A stretch of 64,000 nt of DNA, from positions 98,530-162,529 of the forward strand of contig JAPOYA010000024.1 of assembly GCA_026706815.1 (NCBI GenBank). Direction: 5' to 3'. This DNA is from Acidimicrobiaceae bacterium (GTDB taxonomy: Bacteria > Actinomycetota > Acidimicrobiia > Acidimicrobiales > Aldehydirespiratoraceae). Each line of letters opens with the position of its first letter. Positions within the stretch are counted from its first letter, which is position 1. A program made the translations under genes and the position numbers. The notes beneath the pieces were generated by a model. That model was given only the letters and a program-made list of their open reading frames with translations, was not told the DNA's origin and ran no database searches. This document shows positions 44,663 through 55,508 of the stretch, one piece after another.

Positions 44663-45271
44663 ATGACAGCACCCGGGCGCTACACCGCATCTGACAACTC
44701 GTTCACCAAGTCGGCGGCGACCGCCGCCGTGCGAGGCGGCATATTGATCGTCATAGCGATCGTCATCGGCGTACTTCTGTTGTGGCAGGGATTCGACAGC
44801 GATGAACCCATCACCACCGTGGAAGACGACGCCGACGAAACGGGCGACGACGCCGAGGAGGAGGAAACGACCCCCACAACCGTTGCCGATGAGCCCGACG
44901 ACACCGCCACGACCGCAGCCCCGACCACAGCTGCGCCAGTCGTCGTCGACCCCCCGAATTCGGTGAAAGTAGCGGTCCTCAATGGCCGTGGTGAACCGGG
45001 ACTGGCGGGCTCGCGCAAGGATCATCTGACGACCGCCGGCTACGTTGCGGAAGGCTTCAACGCTGACACGTACGACAAAGAGTTCAGCCGGGTCTACTAC
45101 ACACCTGGTTATGAGGATGAGGCCGAACTGGTAGCGGTGGCCCTGAACGGATCTCCCTCCGTCATCGAAATGGCGCCTGCTGATCCGCTCACCTTGGTGT
45201 CTGAAGGCACCCCGAACGCTGCCGACTACCACATCTACGTCGTGCTCGGAGCGGACGCGGTTCTCGGTTGA
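44663..45271 (+). CDS. membrane-anchored LytR C-terminal-domain protein
   Basis: A 202-residue protein. A cytoplasmic N-terminus is followed by one membrane helix (about residues 24-45), then a long acidic and Thr/Pro/Ala-rich linker and a C-terminal LytR_C domain (VKVAVLNGRGEPGLAGSRKDHL, then AGYVAEGF). Such domains lie outside the membrane and are linked to cell-envelope proteins of the LytR-CpsA-Psr group. Ribosome binding site GAGGAG lies nine bases before ATG 44663. Confidence 0.85.
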   Translation: MTAPGRYTASDNSFTKSAATAAVRGGILIVIAIVIGVLLLWQGFDSDEPITTVEDDADETGDDAEEEETTPTTVADEPDDTATTAAPTTAAPVVVDPPNSVKVAVLNGRGEPGLAGSRKDHLTTAGYVAEGFNADTYDKEFSRVYYTPGYEDEAELVAVALNGSPSVIEMAPADPLTLVSEGTPNAADYHIYVVLGADAVLG

Positions 45272-45342
45272 CGTTGCAACACTGCTCGCCTGACCCTGTC
45301 GGCGGCTGAAGCGCGCTCGTAGACGATGGGCCAAACTGAGCC

Positions 45343-46332
45343 GTGCGTGTTTTGGCCTGCCCCGACAAGTTCAGAGGCACAGCGACTGCCGTCGAGATAG
45401 CGGAGGCTGTTGCCAGCGCGGCTTCGGACGCGGGGTGGGACTGTGCTGTCCAGCCCATGGCCGACGGCGGGGAAGGCACTTTGGAGGCGTTCGGCGGGGC
45501 GAACCGGACGACCGCCGTTACAGGACCCGACGGCTTATCAGTGCAGGCCGAATGGCATCTGAGTGGGAAGTTGGCGGTGATCGAGACGGCGCGGGCGTCG
45601 GGACTGAGTCTGGTCGGAGGCGCAGAGTTCAACGACGCCATGGAGGCGACGACCGCCGGTACCGGAGAGTTGATTGCTGCCGCGGCGGACTGCGGCGCAA
45701 CCAAGATCATTGTCGGTCTGGGAGGATCGGCGACCACAGACGGCGGTATGGGCGCGTTACGGGCGATGGCGCCTCTGGCCCGCTACCGGGGTGTCGACAT
45801 CGAGGTCGCGGCCGATGTGCGCACGAAGTTCATTGACGCGGCGGCGGCGTTCGGCCCACAGAAGGGGGCGTCTGCTGCCCAAGTCGCGTTGTTGCAGGGT
45901 CGGCTTGCCCGGCTGGCGCAGGTCTATAGCGAAGAACACGGGGTGGAGGTGGCCGATGTGCCGCGAAGTGGTGCGGCAGGCGGCCTTGGAGGCGGGCTGT
46001 TCGCGGTCGGCGCGAACCTGTGCGATGGATTCGAGTTGATCGCTGATTCGGTGAAGCTTTACGACCAGATCGAAGAGGCCGATCTGGTGGTCACCGGGGA
46101 GGGGTGCCTGGACGCCGCATCTTTCGAGGGAAAGGTCGTGGGAGGCGTGGCGGAGTTGGCCCGACATGCCGGTGTGCCCGTGGTCGCCATTGTGGGACGG
46201 ACAGCCGACGATGCCGCCGGCAAGATTCCCATTGTGGATTTGACCGAGCAATTCGGTCAGGAACGCGCTCTAAACGACACGCTCGGGTGTGTCGAGTCAG
46301 CGACTCGTGATTGGCTCAGCGCTTGCCTTTGA
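45343..46332 (+). CDS. glxK: glycerate kinase (GlxK family)
   Basis: A 329-residue glycerate kinase. The N-terminus CPDKFRGTATAVEIAEAV, then PMADGGEGTLEAFGG, IIVGLGGSATTDGGMGALRAM, the GAAGGLGGGLFAVGA loop and VVTGEGCLDAASFEGKVV are all family signatures. It phosphorylates glycerate for entry into central metabolism. GTG start at 45343. Confidence 0.94.
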   Translation: MRVLACPDKFRGTATAVEIAEAVASAASDAGWDCAVQPMADGGEGTLEAFGGANRTTAVTGPDGLSVQAEWHLSGKLAVIETARASGLSLVGGAEFNDAMEATTAGTGELIAAAADCGATKIIVGLGGSATTDGGMGALRAMAPLARYRGVDIEVAADVRTKFIDAAAAFGPQKGASAAQVALLQGRLARLAQVYSEEHGVEVADVPRSGAAGGLGGGLFAVGANLCDGFELIADSVKLYDQIEEADLVVTGEGCLDAASFEGKVVGGVAELARHAGVPVVAIVGRTADDAAGKIPIVDLTEQFGQERALNDTLGCVESATRDWLSACL

Positions 46333-46510
46333 TGCTGACGACCCAGCTGGCGACCGCAACCACGATCAACACGAACAGGCCGAACTTGAGTATCCCTGCG
46401 AGCGAGCCGACCAGCCATTGAACAAGGGAGATCATGCCGAGAACAGCCAGCGCGGCGACCACGACGAGCGCAGGAAACGGCAATCCGCTTGCACTACTTG
46501 ATTTGCTCAT
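46316..46510 (-). CDS. small two-helix membrane protein, 64 residues
   Basis: The frame starts with SKSSSASGLPFPALVVVAALAVLGMI and continues with a second hydrophobic segment (FGLFVLIVVAVASWVV) and a basic end (SIKGKR). It overlaps the end of the glycerate kinase gene by 17 bases tail to tail. Family not recognised; composition strongly supports a real membrane peptide. Confidence 0.65.
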   Translation of the reverse strand: MSKSSSASGLPFPALVVVAALAVLGMISLVQWLVGSLAGILKFGLFVLIVVAVASWVVSIKGKR

Positions 46511-46690
46511 GTCCCTAGAGTACTTGAGGGTCGTCTCAATGTGGTCAGCGTCTCAAACTGACGCGTGTCTGCAGCCAAGCGGGCGCGCGATCAGAATCAA
46601 TTCCCGATAGCATCGGTCAGGAATTGGTTATGGGCGTCGTGACACGCCGAGTAGCCGTGACACGCCGACTAGCAAGGAATAGACACCACC

Positions 46691-46966
46691 ATGAGCGTCA
46701 TTGTTCGAGTCCCGGCCACGCTGCGAGCCTTGACGGCCGGCGAATCCGAAGTTGCGGTTGAAGGCAGCACTGTCGCAGCGGTGATCAACAATCTTGAAGA
46801 CTCGCATCCAGGGTTCAAAGAGCGCATTCTCGACGAAGCCGGTGAGTTGCGCCGTTTCGTGAACCTCTTCGTCAGCGACGACGACGTGCGGTTCCTCAAT
46901 GGGCTGTCCACCGAAGTGGCAACGGGAGAAACCCTGAGCATTGTGCCTGCGGTCGCAGGCGGATAA
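46691..46966 (+). CDS. MoaD/ThiS-family sulfur-carrier-like protein
   Basis: A 91-residue ubiquitin-like beta-grasp protein: SVIVRVPATLRALTAGESEV, then VAAVINNLEDSHPGFKERIL, VNLFVSDDDVRFLNGLSTEV and the ending SIVPAVAGG. The C-terminal Gly-Gly is the site of thiocarboxylation in sulfur carriers for molybdopterin or cysteine synthesis (MoaD, CysO). No partner activating enzyme is adjacent. It lies about 100 bases before groEL. Confidence 0.85.
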   Translation: MSVIVRVPATLRALTAGESEVAVEGSTVAAVINNLEDSHPGFKERILDEAGELRRFVNLFVSDDDVRFLNGLSTEVATGETLSIVPAVAGG

Positions 46967-47010
46967 TTCGCTGATTCGGTAGTTGCGATTTTGGCGTCCC
47001 CCAGATTGAA

Positions 47011-48746
<1,736 letters not shown>

Positions 48747-48775
48747 CGGCTCACGTCCCGGCGGAGAAGTAGTCG

Positions 48776-49306
48776 ATGAGCGGGGCTGAACTGCATTCGG
48801 CATGCGAGGCGCTGGCCCCCTTGGTCGGCGTCTGGCGAGGTACAGGCGACGGCCACTATCCAACCGTCCCTGATTTCTCTTATCTCGAAGATCTCGAGTT
48901 CGCCCACATCGGCAAGCCGTTTTTGGCGATGACCCAGCGCACCCGCGACCCGCTCAGCGACGCGCCCCTGCACTCCGAAGTCGGCTATCTCCGACCTCAA
49001 CCCCGCTCGGGCATGGAACTGGTGCTCACGCAACCGACGGGAGTGGTGGAGATCCATACCGGCACGGTCATCGAAACCGGGGGTTCTCTGGTGGTCGACC
49101 TGCGCACAGAACGGGTGGAGGGGACGCGCACAGCGAAACCCATTACCGAAGTTCGCCGTCGGCTCGAGGTTTCGGGCGACAAGTTGATCTCAGAGATGTG
49201 GATGGCTGCCATGGGCCAGCCGCTCACGCACCATCTGCGGGCAGAACTGTCCCGTGTCGACGATCGCCGAGGCGCATGGGACCTCCGCCTGCCCGGTTCG
49301 CCCTGA
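48776..49306 (+). CDS. nitrobindin-like heme-binding beta-barrel protein
   Basis: A 176-residue lipocalin-like barrel: LAPLVGVWRGTGDGHYPT carries the GxWxGxG signature of bacterial nitrobindins (THAP4-like domain, Rv2717c family), and the C-terminal QPLTHHLRAELSR contains the likely heme-ligating histidine. Such proteins bind ferric heme and react with NO or peroxynitrite. It precedes fdhD on the same strand by 32 bases. Confidence 0.85.
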   Translation: MSGAELHSACEALAPLVGVWRGTGDGHYPTVPDFSYLEDLEFAHIGKPFLAMTQRTRDPLSDAPLHSEVGYLRPQPRSGMELVLTQPTGVVEIHTGTVIETGGSLVVDLRTERVEGTRTAKPITEVRRRLEVSGDKLISEMWMAAMGQPLTHHLRAELSRVDDRRGAWDLRLPGSP

Positions 49307-49338
49307 GCGGATACCAGACTGAGCGGTAGTGTGGACTC

Positions 49339-50136
49339 GTGAGTGTTCGCTCGCGTAGTCAACATCGGCTGGTCAGGCCGTGGTCGCCCAACCAGTTGAG
49401 CAGTGGGCGGTCGAACGCGGAGTTGGCGACCGAAGAACCGATGGCGATTGAACTCGACGGCGTCCGTGTGGCGACAACCATGCGCACACCGGGTCACGAT
49501 TTCGAGTTGGCGGCGGGATTTTGTCACACCGAGGGGCTGCTCGACAGCAGTCCTGTGCTGAGCGTCAAATACTGCGAAACAGATTCTGCGTTGGCCACGG
49601 GATTCAATGTCGTGAGCGTCTCGACCGGAGGCAAAGCCCCGGTTCCCACCCCACGGCTCACCGCCACGACCTCATCCTGCGGATTCTGCGGCACAGACGA
49701 GATCGACGAACTTGCCAGCAAGCTCAGCCCGGTTTCCGGGGTCGCATTGGATTGGCAGGTTCTGGCAGATGCTCCCGACCGGATGCTCCAAGAACAGGCT
49801 CTGTTCACCGAGACGGGAGCAGTTCACGCGGCGGGGGTGGTAACCCCGGACGGAGCGATCACCACGACCCGGGAGGATGTCGGACGGCACAATGCTGTAG
49901 ACAAGGTGGTGGGCCGACTGTTGTTCGATGAGCAGGTCCCCGCCCACGACTCAGCCGTGGTGGTGAGCGGAAGGGCCAGTTTCGAGCTGGTCCACAAAGC
50001 GTGGGCCGCTGGCTTTCGAGCCTTGGTCTCGGTGAGCGCGCCGACAGCGCTGGCCGTTGCCACAGCAGAACGCGCCGGCATGCAACTCGCGGGCTTCGCT
50101 CGGGGCGGATCGCTCACCGTCTACGTCGACCTCTGA
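49339..50136 (+). CDS. fdhD: formate dehydrogenase accessory sulfurtransferase FdhD
   Basis: A 265-residue protein that passes sulfur to the molybdenum cofactor of formate dehydrogenase. Segments: AIELDGVRVATTMRTPGHDFELAAGF, the sulfur-carrying cysteines in SCGFCGTDEIDEL, ETGAVHAAGV, and EDVGRHNAVDKVVG. GTG start. The target enzyme is not in the window. Together with tRNA-Sec at the left end it suggests a selenocysteine formate dehydrogenase in this genome. Confidence 0.95.
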   Translation: MSVRSRSQHRLVRPWSPNQLSSGRSNAELATEEPMAIELDGVRVATTMRTPGHDFELAAGFCHTEGLLDSSPVLSVKYCETDSALATGFNVVSVSTGGKAPVPTPRLTATTSSCGFCGTDEIDELASKLSPVSGVALDWQVLADAPDRMLQEQALFTETGAVHAAGVVTPDGAITTTREDVGRHNAVDKVVGRLLFDEQVPAHDSAVVVSGRASFELVHKAWAAGFRALVSVSAPTALAVATAERAGMQLAGFARGGSLTVYVDL

Positions 50137-50204
50137 TCAGGCGTCGATCAGCCACAGTTGACCGACCGAGCCGCGACAGTGCAGGGTCCCGTAGCATTGG
50201 GGAC

Positions 50205-50882
50205 ATGCTTGATCCTGTGACCACAGCCGAAGGCCTCACGGTCGTTCATCTTTTCTGCAGACGCACCGCTTCGGCTGACGACGGCGCAATCGTCACCGCC
50301 GTCGACTCTGCTCAAGCAGCCGGTGTTCAAGTTGTGACCGTGGCTGTGCTCGGCCACAAGGCGGAACTGTGCTTCATGGCACTTCATCGCGAAGGTTGGC
50401 CGCTGCGTGACCTGCAGACCGCCTTGGTGAATGCGGGTCTTGAAGTGGTCGACAGCTTCGTGTCGATCACCGAGCTCTCCGAATACGCCTTGGGACTCGG
50501 CGAAGACATGAAGAACATGCGTCTCTATCCGGAACTGCCGCCTGGGGGCAAGTCGGCCTGGTGCTTCTACCCGATGACGAAACGCCGCAACGAGAACCAG
50601 AACTGGTATCGCCTGACCTTTGATGAGCGCAAGGAGCTCATGTATGAGCACGGCACATCGGGGCGCAAGTTCGCGGGTCGCATCGTTCAGTTGATCACCG
50701 CATCGACCGGGCTCGACGATTGGGAATGGGGGGTCACCCTGTTCGGCGCCAATCTCGACGACCTCAAGGACACCGTTTACACGATGCGCTACGACACCGC
50801 GTCGGCCATCTACGCCGAATTCGGGCCGTTCTACACAGGACTGGTCGGGTCTGTTGCCGAAATAATCGAACGGACCAGCTAA
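50205..50882 (+). CDS. hemQ: coproheme decarboxylase HemQ/ChdC
   Basis: A 225-residue chlorite-dismutase-fold enzyme that decarboxylates coproheme III to heme b in the coproporphyrin-dependent pathway. Diagnostic stretches are FYPMTKRRNENQNWYRLTF, MYEHGTSGRKF (heme-ligand histidine region), ITASTGLDDWEWGVTLF and a final FGPFYTGL. The frame is open further upstream, but ATG 50205 gives the usual length. Convergent with hyuB, with one base between stop codons. Confidence 0.93.
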   Translation: MLDPVTTAEGLTVVHLFCRRTASADDGAIVTAVDSAQAAGVQVVTVAVLGHKAELCFMALHREGWPLRDLQTALVNAGLEVVDSFVSITELSEYALGLGEDMKNMRLYPELPPGGKSAWCFYPMTKRRNENQNWYRLTFDERKELMYEHGTSGRKFAGRIVQLITASTGLDDWEWGVTLFGANLDDLKDTVYTMRYDTASAIYAEFGPFYTGLVGSVAEIIERTS

Positions 50883-52496
50883 TCAACTCGTTACATACCC
50901 CTGGAGCAGGTCGTTTGCGATAGCTGAGGGGTCTCGCTCAGCGGGATCGCCGAACCCGCCGCCTCCCGGGAGCTCAAGGATCAGGCGGCGGTCAGCTGGA
51001 ACTGTCTCCTTGCCCTTGGTCGGGAATGGGCTGCCGTCGTCGAGGTACACCGCACCGCCGGCCCCGTCGCTTCCGCCGTGTCGGCCCTGTGCCGGGTTCG
51101 CAACCCGGTCGAACATCGCCGAGAACTCGAAGAGGTAGCCGTCGGTCGGGCCGACTTCGATAATCTGACCCAGTCCGCCGCGCTGTCGCCCGGCGCCGCC
51201 GCTGTCGTTGCGGATCTCCTTGCGCCAGATGACGATCGGCCCGACTTGCTCGGTCGCTTCGACAGACATCGTGCGCACACCCGACGGGAAAGCAGTGGCG
51301 GTGAGACCGTCGAGGCTGGGCCGGGCTCCGGTTCCGCCGCTGTTGAACATCAGCAGCTCGACAGGAGGTTTGGGATCATCGACGTCGGCCGAACGGGCGC
51401 TGGCCTGAAAGTTCCACAACGCGCCCGAACCTTCGGCGGGTATCCGATCGGGCAGCGCCGCGGCAATGGCACCGAGGCACAGATCAGTCACGAAGTGTCC
51501 GATCACATGGCGAACCGCCACCGGATCAGGGTGTTGTGCGTTGAGAATCACCCCCGGCGGGGCGCTGACAGTGAACGGCTCGAGCGAAGCGAAGTTGTTG
51601 GGAAGCTCAGGCGCCAGCGCCACCAGCATCCCGTAAGTGAAATATGCCTGGGCGTAGGTGAGCGGCACATTGACCCCGAATTTGCTCAGTGGGGACGTGC
51701 CGGTGAAGTCGGCGTGCATTCCATCGGCGGTGACTGTGACCGAGACGCACAGGGTGAGTGTGTGGTCGTAGCCGTCGACGGTCATCCGGTTCGTGTAGAC
51801 GCCTTCGGGGACCGACCTGAGCGCCTTCATAGTGGCTGCCCGAGTGCGATCGAACACGAATTCGGCGAGGCCCTCGAGGTCGCTGAGCCCGAACTCGTCG
51901 AACATGGCGCAGAGCCGCCGTCTGCCGGTTTCGTTGCAGGCAGCCAGCCCGAAGATGTCGCCCACCACTTGGTCCGGCTCGCGGACGTTCTGCGCAACGA
52001 CGGTGACAAGATCGCGGTTGAGGTTCCCGCGTTCCACCCATTTCAAGATGGGGATGCGGATCCCCTCTTCATAGACCTCCCTGGCATCAGGTCCGTAGCC
52101 GCGGCCGCCGATATCGACCACATGTGCAGTAGAGGCGAAGAAACCCACATGGGAGTTGTTGTAGAAGACCGGTGTGGCGACGGTGATGTCGTGGAGGTGT
52201 CCGGTGCCTTTCCAGGGATCGTTCGTGATGTACACATCCCCTTCGAAGATGCGCTCGGGACCGATGTCGTTGATGAAATGGCCGAGCGCGGCTGCCATCG
52301 TGTTGACATGTCCGGGCGTGCCGGTGACAGCCTGAGCGATCATTCGCCCTTTCTTGTCGAAAACTCCTGCCGAGAGATCGCCTGCTTCGCGAACTGAGGT
52401 GCTGAAAGCGGTGCGAACAAGGGTCAGCGCCTGTTCTTCAACGACCGAAATCAGTCGATTCCACATCACCTGGTTGCGCAAGTCGTTGGTGCTCAT
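50883..52496 (-). CDS. hyuB: hydantoinase B/acetophenone-carboxylase-type subunit
   Basis: A 537-residue HyuB-family protein. It begins LRNQVMWNRLISVVEEQALT and contains SVREAGDLSAGVFD, the DVYITNDPWKGTGHLHDI segment and PGGGGFGDPAERDPSAI at the C-terminus. ATG complement 52496 is preferred to an 18-residue extension. It overlaps hyuA by four bases. The pair hydrolyses a cyclic amide (5-oxoproline or hydantoin) or carboxylates a ketone with ATP; the substrate cannot be told. Confidence 0.9.
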   Translation of the reverse strand: MSTNDLRNQVMWNRLISVVEEQALTLVRTAFSTSVREAGDLSAGVFDKKGRMIAQAVTGTPGHVNTMAAALGHFINDIGPERIFEGDVYITNDPWKGTGHLHDITVATPVFYNNSHVGFFASTAHVVDIGGRGYGPDAREVYEEGIRIPILKWVERGNLNRDLVTVVAQNVREPDQVVGDIFGLAACNETGRRRLCAMFDEFGLSDLEGLAEFVFDRTRAATMKALRSVPEGVYTNRMTVDGYDHTLTLCVSVTVTADGMHADFTGTSPLSKFGVNVPLTYAQAYFTYGMLVALAPELPNNFASLEPFTVSAPPGVILNAQHPDPVAVRHVIGHFVTDLCLGAIAAALPDRIPAEGSGALWNFQASARSADVDDPKPPVELLMFNSGGTGARPSLDGLTATAFPSGVRTMSVEATEQVGPIVIWRKEIRNDSGGAGRQRGGLGQIIEVGPTDGYLFEFSAMFDRVANPAQGRHGGSDGAGGAVYLDDGSPFPTKGKETVPADRRLILELPGGGGFGDPAERDPSAIANDLLQGYVTS

Positions 52497-54646
52497 GGCG
52501 CGCTTCCTGTTCGGCTGATGCGCAGCGACTCGTCGGGTTGGACCACGCACCGGTGATGGGAGCCGAGCACGGTCGTGGTCTGGGTCTCGACGATCACCGC
52601 CGGGCCGATCACAAGATCACCCGGGTTGAGTCGCGTGCGTTCAAACACGCCTGCTGTGACCCGCTTGTCGAGTACGGGGTCGTACATCTCGCGCAGTGTC
52701 TCAGAGGTGACAGGCGGCCCTTGCCGGATCGTCTCGACCAGAGGCGGCGGCTCTTGGCGCGACGACACCCGGACCGCCCAACTGACCGCTTCGATAGTCA
52801 AATCCTCGATGGCTCGTCCGAAGAACTCGAGGTATGCCTTGGTGAACTTGCCGGCCAGCAGATCGGCGGCGAACTCGTCGAATTCACCGTCGTCGAGACG
52901 CACCGGGATCTCCCAGCCCTGCCCCGCGTACCGCATCGACACCTGGCGCTCGACAATGGTTTCTGATTCGTCAGACGAATCGGTCGCAGTACCGATTCGC
53001 ACAAACGACTCGGCCTCGGCTGTCAACTCGGCAAGGACTTCGTTGGCCCCGACATAGTCGAAATCGTCGGTGGTTGTATAGAAGCTGCGAATCGCCTCGT
53101 AGGCGAAGGGCGCGCGGAGAAATCCAATCGCCGAGCCGACCCCTGCTCCGCTCGGAACGATCAGTTCGTCGAGGCCCAGTTTGTCGATCAGTCGTGAAGC
53201 ATGGAGTGGCGCTGCGCCGCCAAAAGCGATCATCGTGAACCCGGCGAGGTCACGGCCGCCCTCCACCGCGTGGACACGGGCGGCGTTCGTCATGTTCTCG
53301 TCGACAACCTCGGAGATACCGATCGCGGCTGTGTCGGCGTCGAGGCCCAGCGGACCGCCAACGGCATCGGAGATGGCTTGGTGTGCGAGCGTGGGTTTCA
53401 GGTCGATGTCGGCCGCGCCGAAAGTGTCGGGGTGCAACCGCCCGAGCACGAGATTGGCGTCTGTGACTGTGGCGTCCGTTCCGCCGCGATCGTAGGCGGC
53501 CGGGCCGGGTTCGCTGCCAGAACTGTGTGGACCGACACGGATCTGTCCAAGGGAGTCAACCCGAGCGATTGAACCGCCACCAGCGCCGATCTCGATCATC
53601 TCGATGACCGGGATGGAGATGGGCATCCCGCTGCCCTTCTTGAAGCGGGACCGACGGTCGACCTCAAACACCTTTGCGGTGCGGGGAGTGAAGTCCTCTA
53701 TCAGGGAGATTTTTGCCGTCGTTCCGCCCATGTCGTAGGAGAGCACCCGGTCCCGCCCGTAGCGGGCGGCAAGATCGGCAGCGAAGATGGCGCCGCCGGC
53801 GGGTCCCGACTCGATCAGCCGCACCGGGAACTCGGCAGCATTGTCGACGCTCATGAGGCCACCGCCGGAATGGATCAGATACAACGGACAGCCCACACCG
53901 ACAGCGCCCAGTTGGTCCCTCAACCGGAGCAGGTACGACGCCATCAACGGTTGCACGTATGCGTTCGCGCAAACCGTGTTGAAGCGTTCGTATTCGCGCA
54001 TCTGCGGAGAGACTTCGCTGCTGAGCGAGACAGAGACATCGCTCAGAGCCTCTTTCAACAGGCTGCGAAATCGCCGTTCGTGGACGCTGTTGCGGTAGCT
54101 GTGCAAGAAGCCGACTGCCACAGATTCGTAACCCTGCGCGCCGAGGTGCTCGATGAGAGACCTCGCCCCGGCCTCATCGAAATCGACGAGCACTTCACCG
54201 CGGGCGTTGAGTCGTTCGGTGACGACGTATCGATCCTTGCGCTCGATGAGGGGTTCCGGCAGCACGATGTCGAGGTCGTACTGCTCGAATCGGCTTTCGG
54301 TGCGGGTCTCGATCACGTCGCGGAATCCCGCGGTGGTGACCAGAGCGGTCTTGGCCCCGCGTCGCTCGATCAGGGCGTTGGTGGCCAACGTGGTTCCGTG
54401 GATGATCTGATCGATGTGGCGAAGATCTATGCCTGTGGACCGGCTGAGTTGCTCGATTCCGGCCAGAATACCCTGTTCAGGGGCATTGTAGGTGGTCAGG
54501 ACTTTGGTTGAGTGCAACGTCCCGTCGACGGTTTGGACGACGATGTCGGTGAAAGTCCCCCCGACGTCGGCCCCGATGCGCGCCCTGTGGACGTTGCCAT
54601 GTGTCCGGCGGACGTTGCCACGTTGGCCGCTGGGTGTCGCCGTCAT
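52493..54646 (-). CDS. hyuA: hydantoinase A/5-oxoprolinase-type ATPase subunit
   Basis: A 717-residue ASKHA-fold ATPase subunit: RIGADVGGTFTDIVVQTVDG, GTTLATNALIERRGAKTALVTTAGFRD (two adjoining segments), LIHSGGGLMSVDNAAEFPVR, SYDMGGTTAKISLI and FGGAAPLHASRLIDKLG. It forms a complex with the hyuB product. Divergent from the methyltransferase at 54719. Confidence 0.92.
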   Translation of the reverse strand: MTATPSGQRGNVRRTHGNVHRARIGADVGGTFTDIVVQTVDGTLHSTKVLTTYNAPEQGILAGIEQLSRSTGIDLRHIDQIIHGTTLATNALIERRGAKTALVTTAGFRDVIETRTESRFEQYDLDIVLPEPLIERKDRYVVTERLNARGEVLVDFDEAGARSLIEHLGAQGYESVAVGFLHSYRNSVHERRFRSLLKEALSDVSVSLSSEVSPQMREYERFNTVCANAYVQPLMASYLLRLRDQLGAVGVGCPLYLIHSGGGLMSVDNAAEFPVRLIESGPAGGAIFAADLAARYGRDRVLSYDMGGTTAKISLIEDFTPRTAKVFEVDRRSRFKKGSGMPISIPVIEMIEIGAGGGSIARVDSLGQIRVGPHSSGSEPGPAAYDRGGTDATVTDANLVLGRLHPDTFGAADIDLKPTLAHQAISDAVGGPLGLDADTAAIGISEVVDENMTNAARVHAVEGGRDLAGFTMIAFGGAAPLHASRLIDKLGLDELIVPSGAGVGSAIGFLRAPFAYEAIRSFYTTTDDFDYVGANEVLAELTAEAESFVRIGTATDSSDESETIVERQVSMRYAGQGWEIPVRLDDGEFDEFAADLLAGKFTKAYLEFFGRAIEDLTIEAVSWAVRVSSRQEPPPLVETIRQGPPVTSETLREMYDPVLDKRVTAGVFERTRLNPGDLVIGPAVIVETQTTTVLGSHHRCVVQPDESLRISRTGSAP

Positions 54647-54718
54647 GCCAGCAACAGTATCGGGCGCTGCTGCCGGTGGGCTTAGGCCGGCGCTTCAAGC
54701 AGGTCGATAGGCTAGGCC

Positions 54719-55471
54719 GTGGTGTCTGTCCCCAAGACCTTCGGTGAAGTGCTCGGCCAAATTGCCGATGTTGAAGGCTGGTTGACTGAGGATCAAGCTC
54801 GGCGGCTCTACGACCGGGCCCGGGAGCTGCGAGAAGACGCTCAGCTCGTCGAAATAGGCAGTTTCCGCGGTCGGTCGTTGATCGTTCTTGCCAGTGCTGC
54901 GCCCGCTGGAGTCGGGATTGTGTCCATTGATCCCTATGCCGGGAGTGATCGCGGTCCCCAGGAGATCGCTCCGAATCAGCATCTCGGAGACAGCGACTAC
55001 TGCAGCTGCATCGACAACCTCACTCGTGCCGGCGTGGCCGACCGGGTAACCCACTTCCGCAAGATGTCCGGCGATGCGCTCGGTGACGTCAACGGGGGCA
55101 TTGACCTTCTCTACATCGACGGCGCCCACCGCTTCGGACCGGCGCGCCGGGACATCGTTGCTTGGGGGGATCGAGTTGCTGACGGTGGCGCCATGCTGAT
55201 CCACGATTCGTTCAGTTCGATCGGTGTGACGCTGGCCTTGTTGACGTCGACCTTCGCGGGCAGCCCCTGGCGCTATCAGGGCCGCTCCGGGTCGCTCGCC
55301 GAGTACCGGCGCGAACCGATGTCCGGGCGGGAATCGATAGTGAATGCGCTGCGCCAGGCACTCCAACTCGTATGGTTTGCACGCAACGTCGTCATCAAGG
55401 GTGCGTTGACGCTGAGGCTGTACCCGCTGACCCGGTTGCTTGGCCACAGAACTCGTGATTGGCCGTACTGA
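54719..55471 (+). CDS. class I SAM-dependent methyltransferase (Methyltransf_24 type)
   Basis: A 250-residue protein starting at GTG (two GTG codons in a row). LVEIGSFRGRSLIVLASAAPA is the SAM motif, then GIVSIDPYAG, IDLLYIDGAHRFGPARRDIVAW and GAMLIHDSFSSIGV. Members methylate sugars or small molecules; no pathway neighbour indicates which. Alone between hyuA and glnD. Confidence 0.8.
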   Translation: MVSVPKTFGEVLGQIADVEGWLTEDQARRLYDRARELREDAQLVEIGSFRGRSLIVLASAAPAGVGIVSIDPYAGSDRGPQEIAPNQHLGDSDYCSCIDNLTRAGVADRVTHFRKMSGDALGDVNGGIDLLYIDGAHRFGPARRDIVAWGDRVADGGAMLIHDSFSSIGVTLALLTSTFAGSPWRYQGRSGSLAEYRREPMSGRESIVNALRQALQLVWFARNVVIKGALTLRLYPLTRLLGHRTRDWPY

Positions 55472-55508
55472 TAACCATTTGCGGCGTCGGTAGAGTGTCG
55501 AGAGCAGC

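Noticed and set aside
46636..46678. Short tandem repeat of GTGACACGCCGA before the MoaD-like gene
   Set aside because: Only two imperfect copies of about 18 bases with no link to a known element; too weak to call.
51078..52397. 439-codon plus-strand frame opposite hyuB
   Set aside because: The HyuB reading is clear and continuous; this frame is its shadow.
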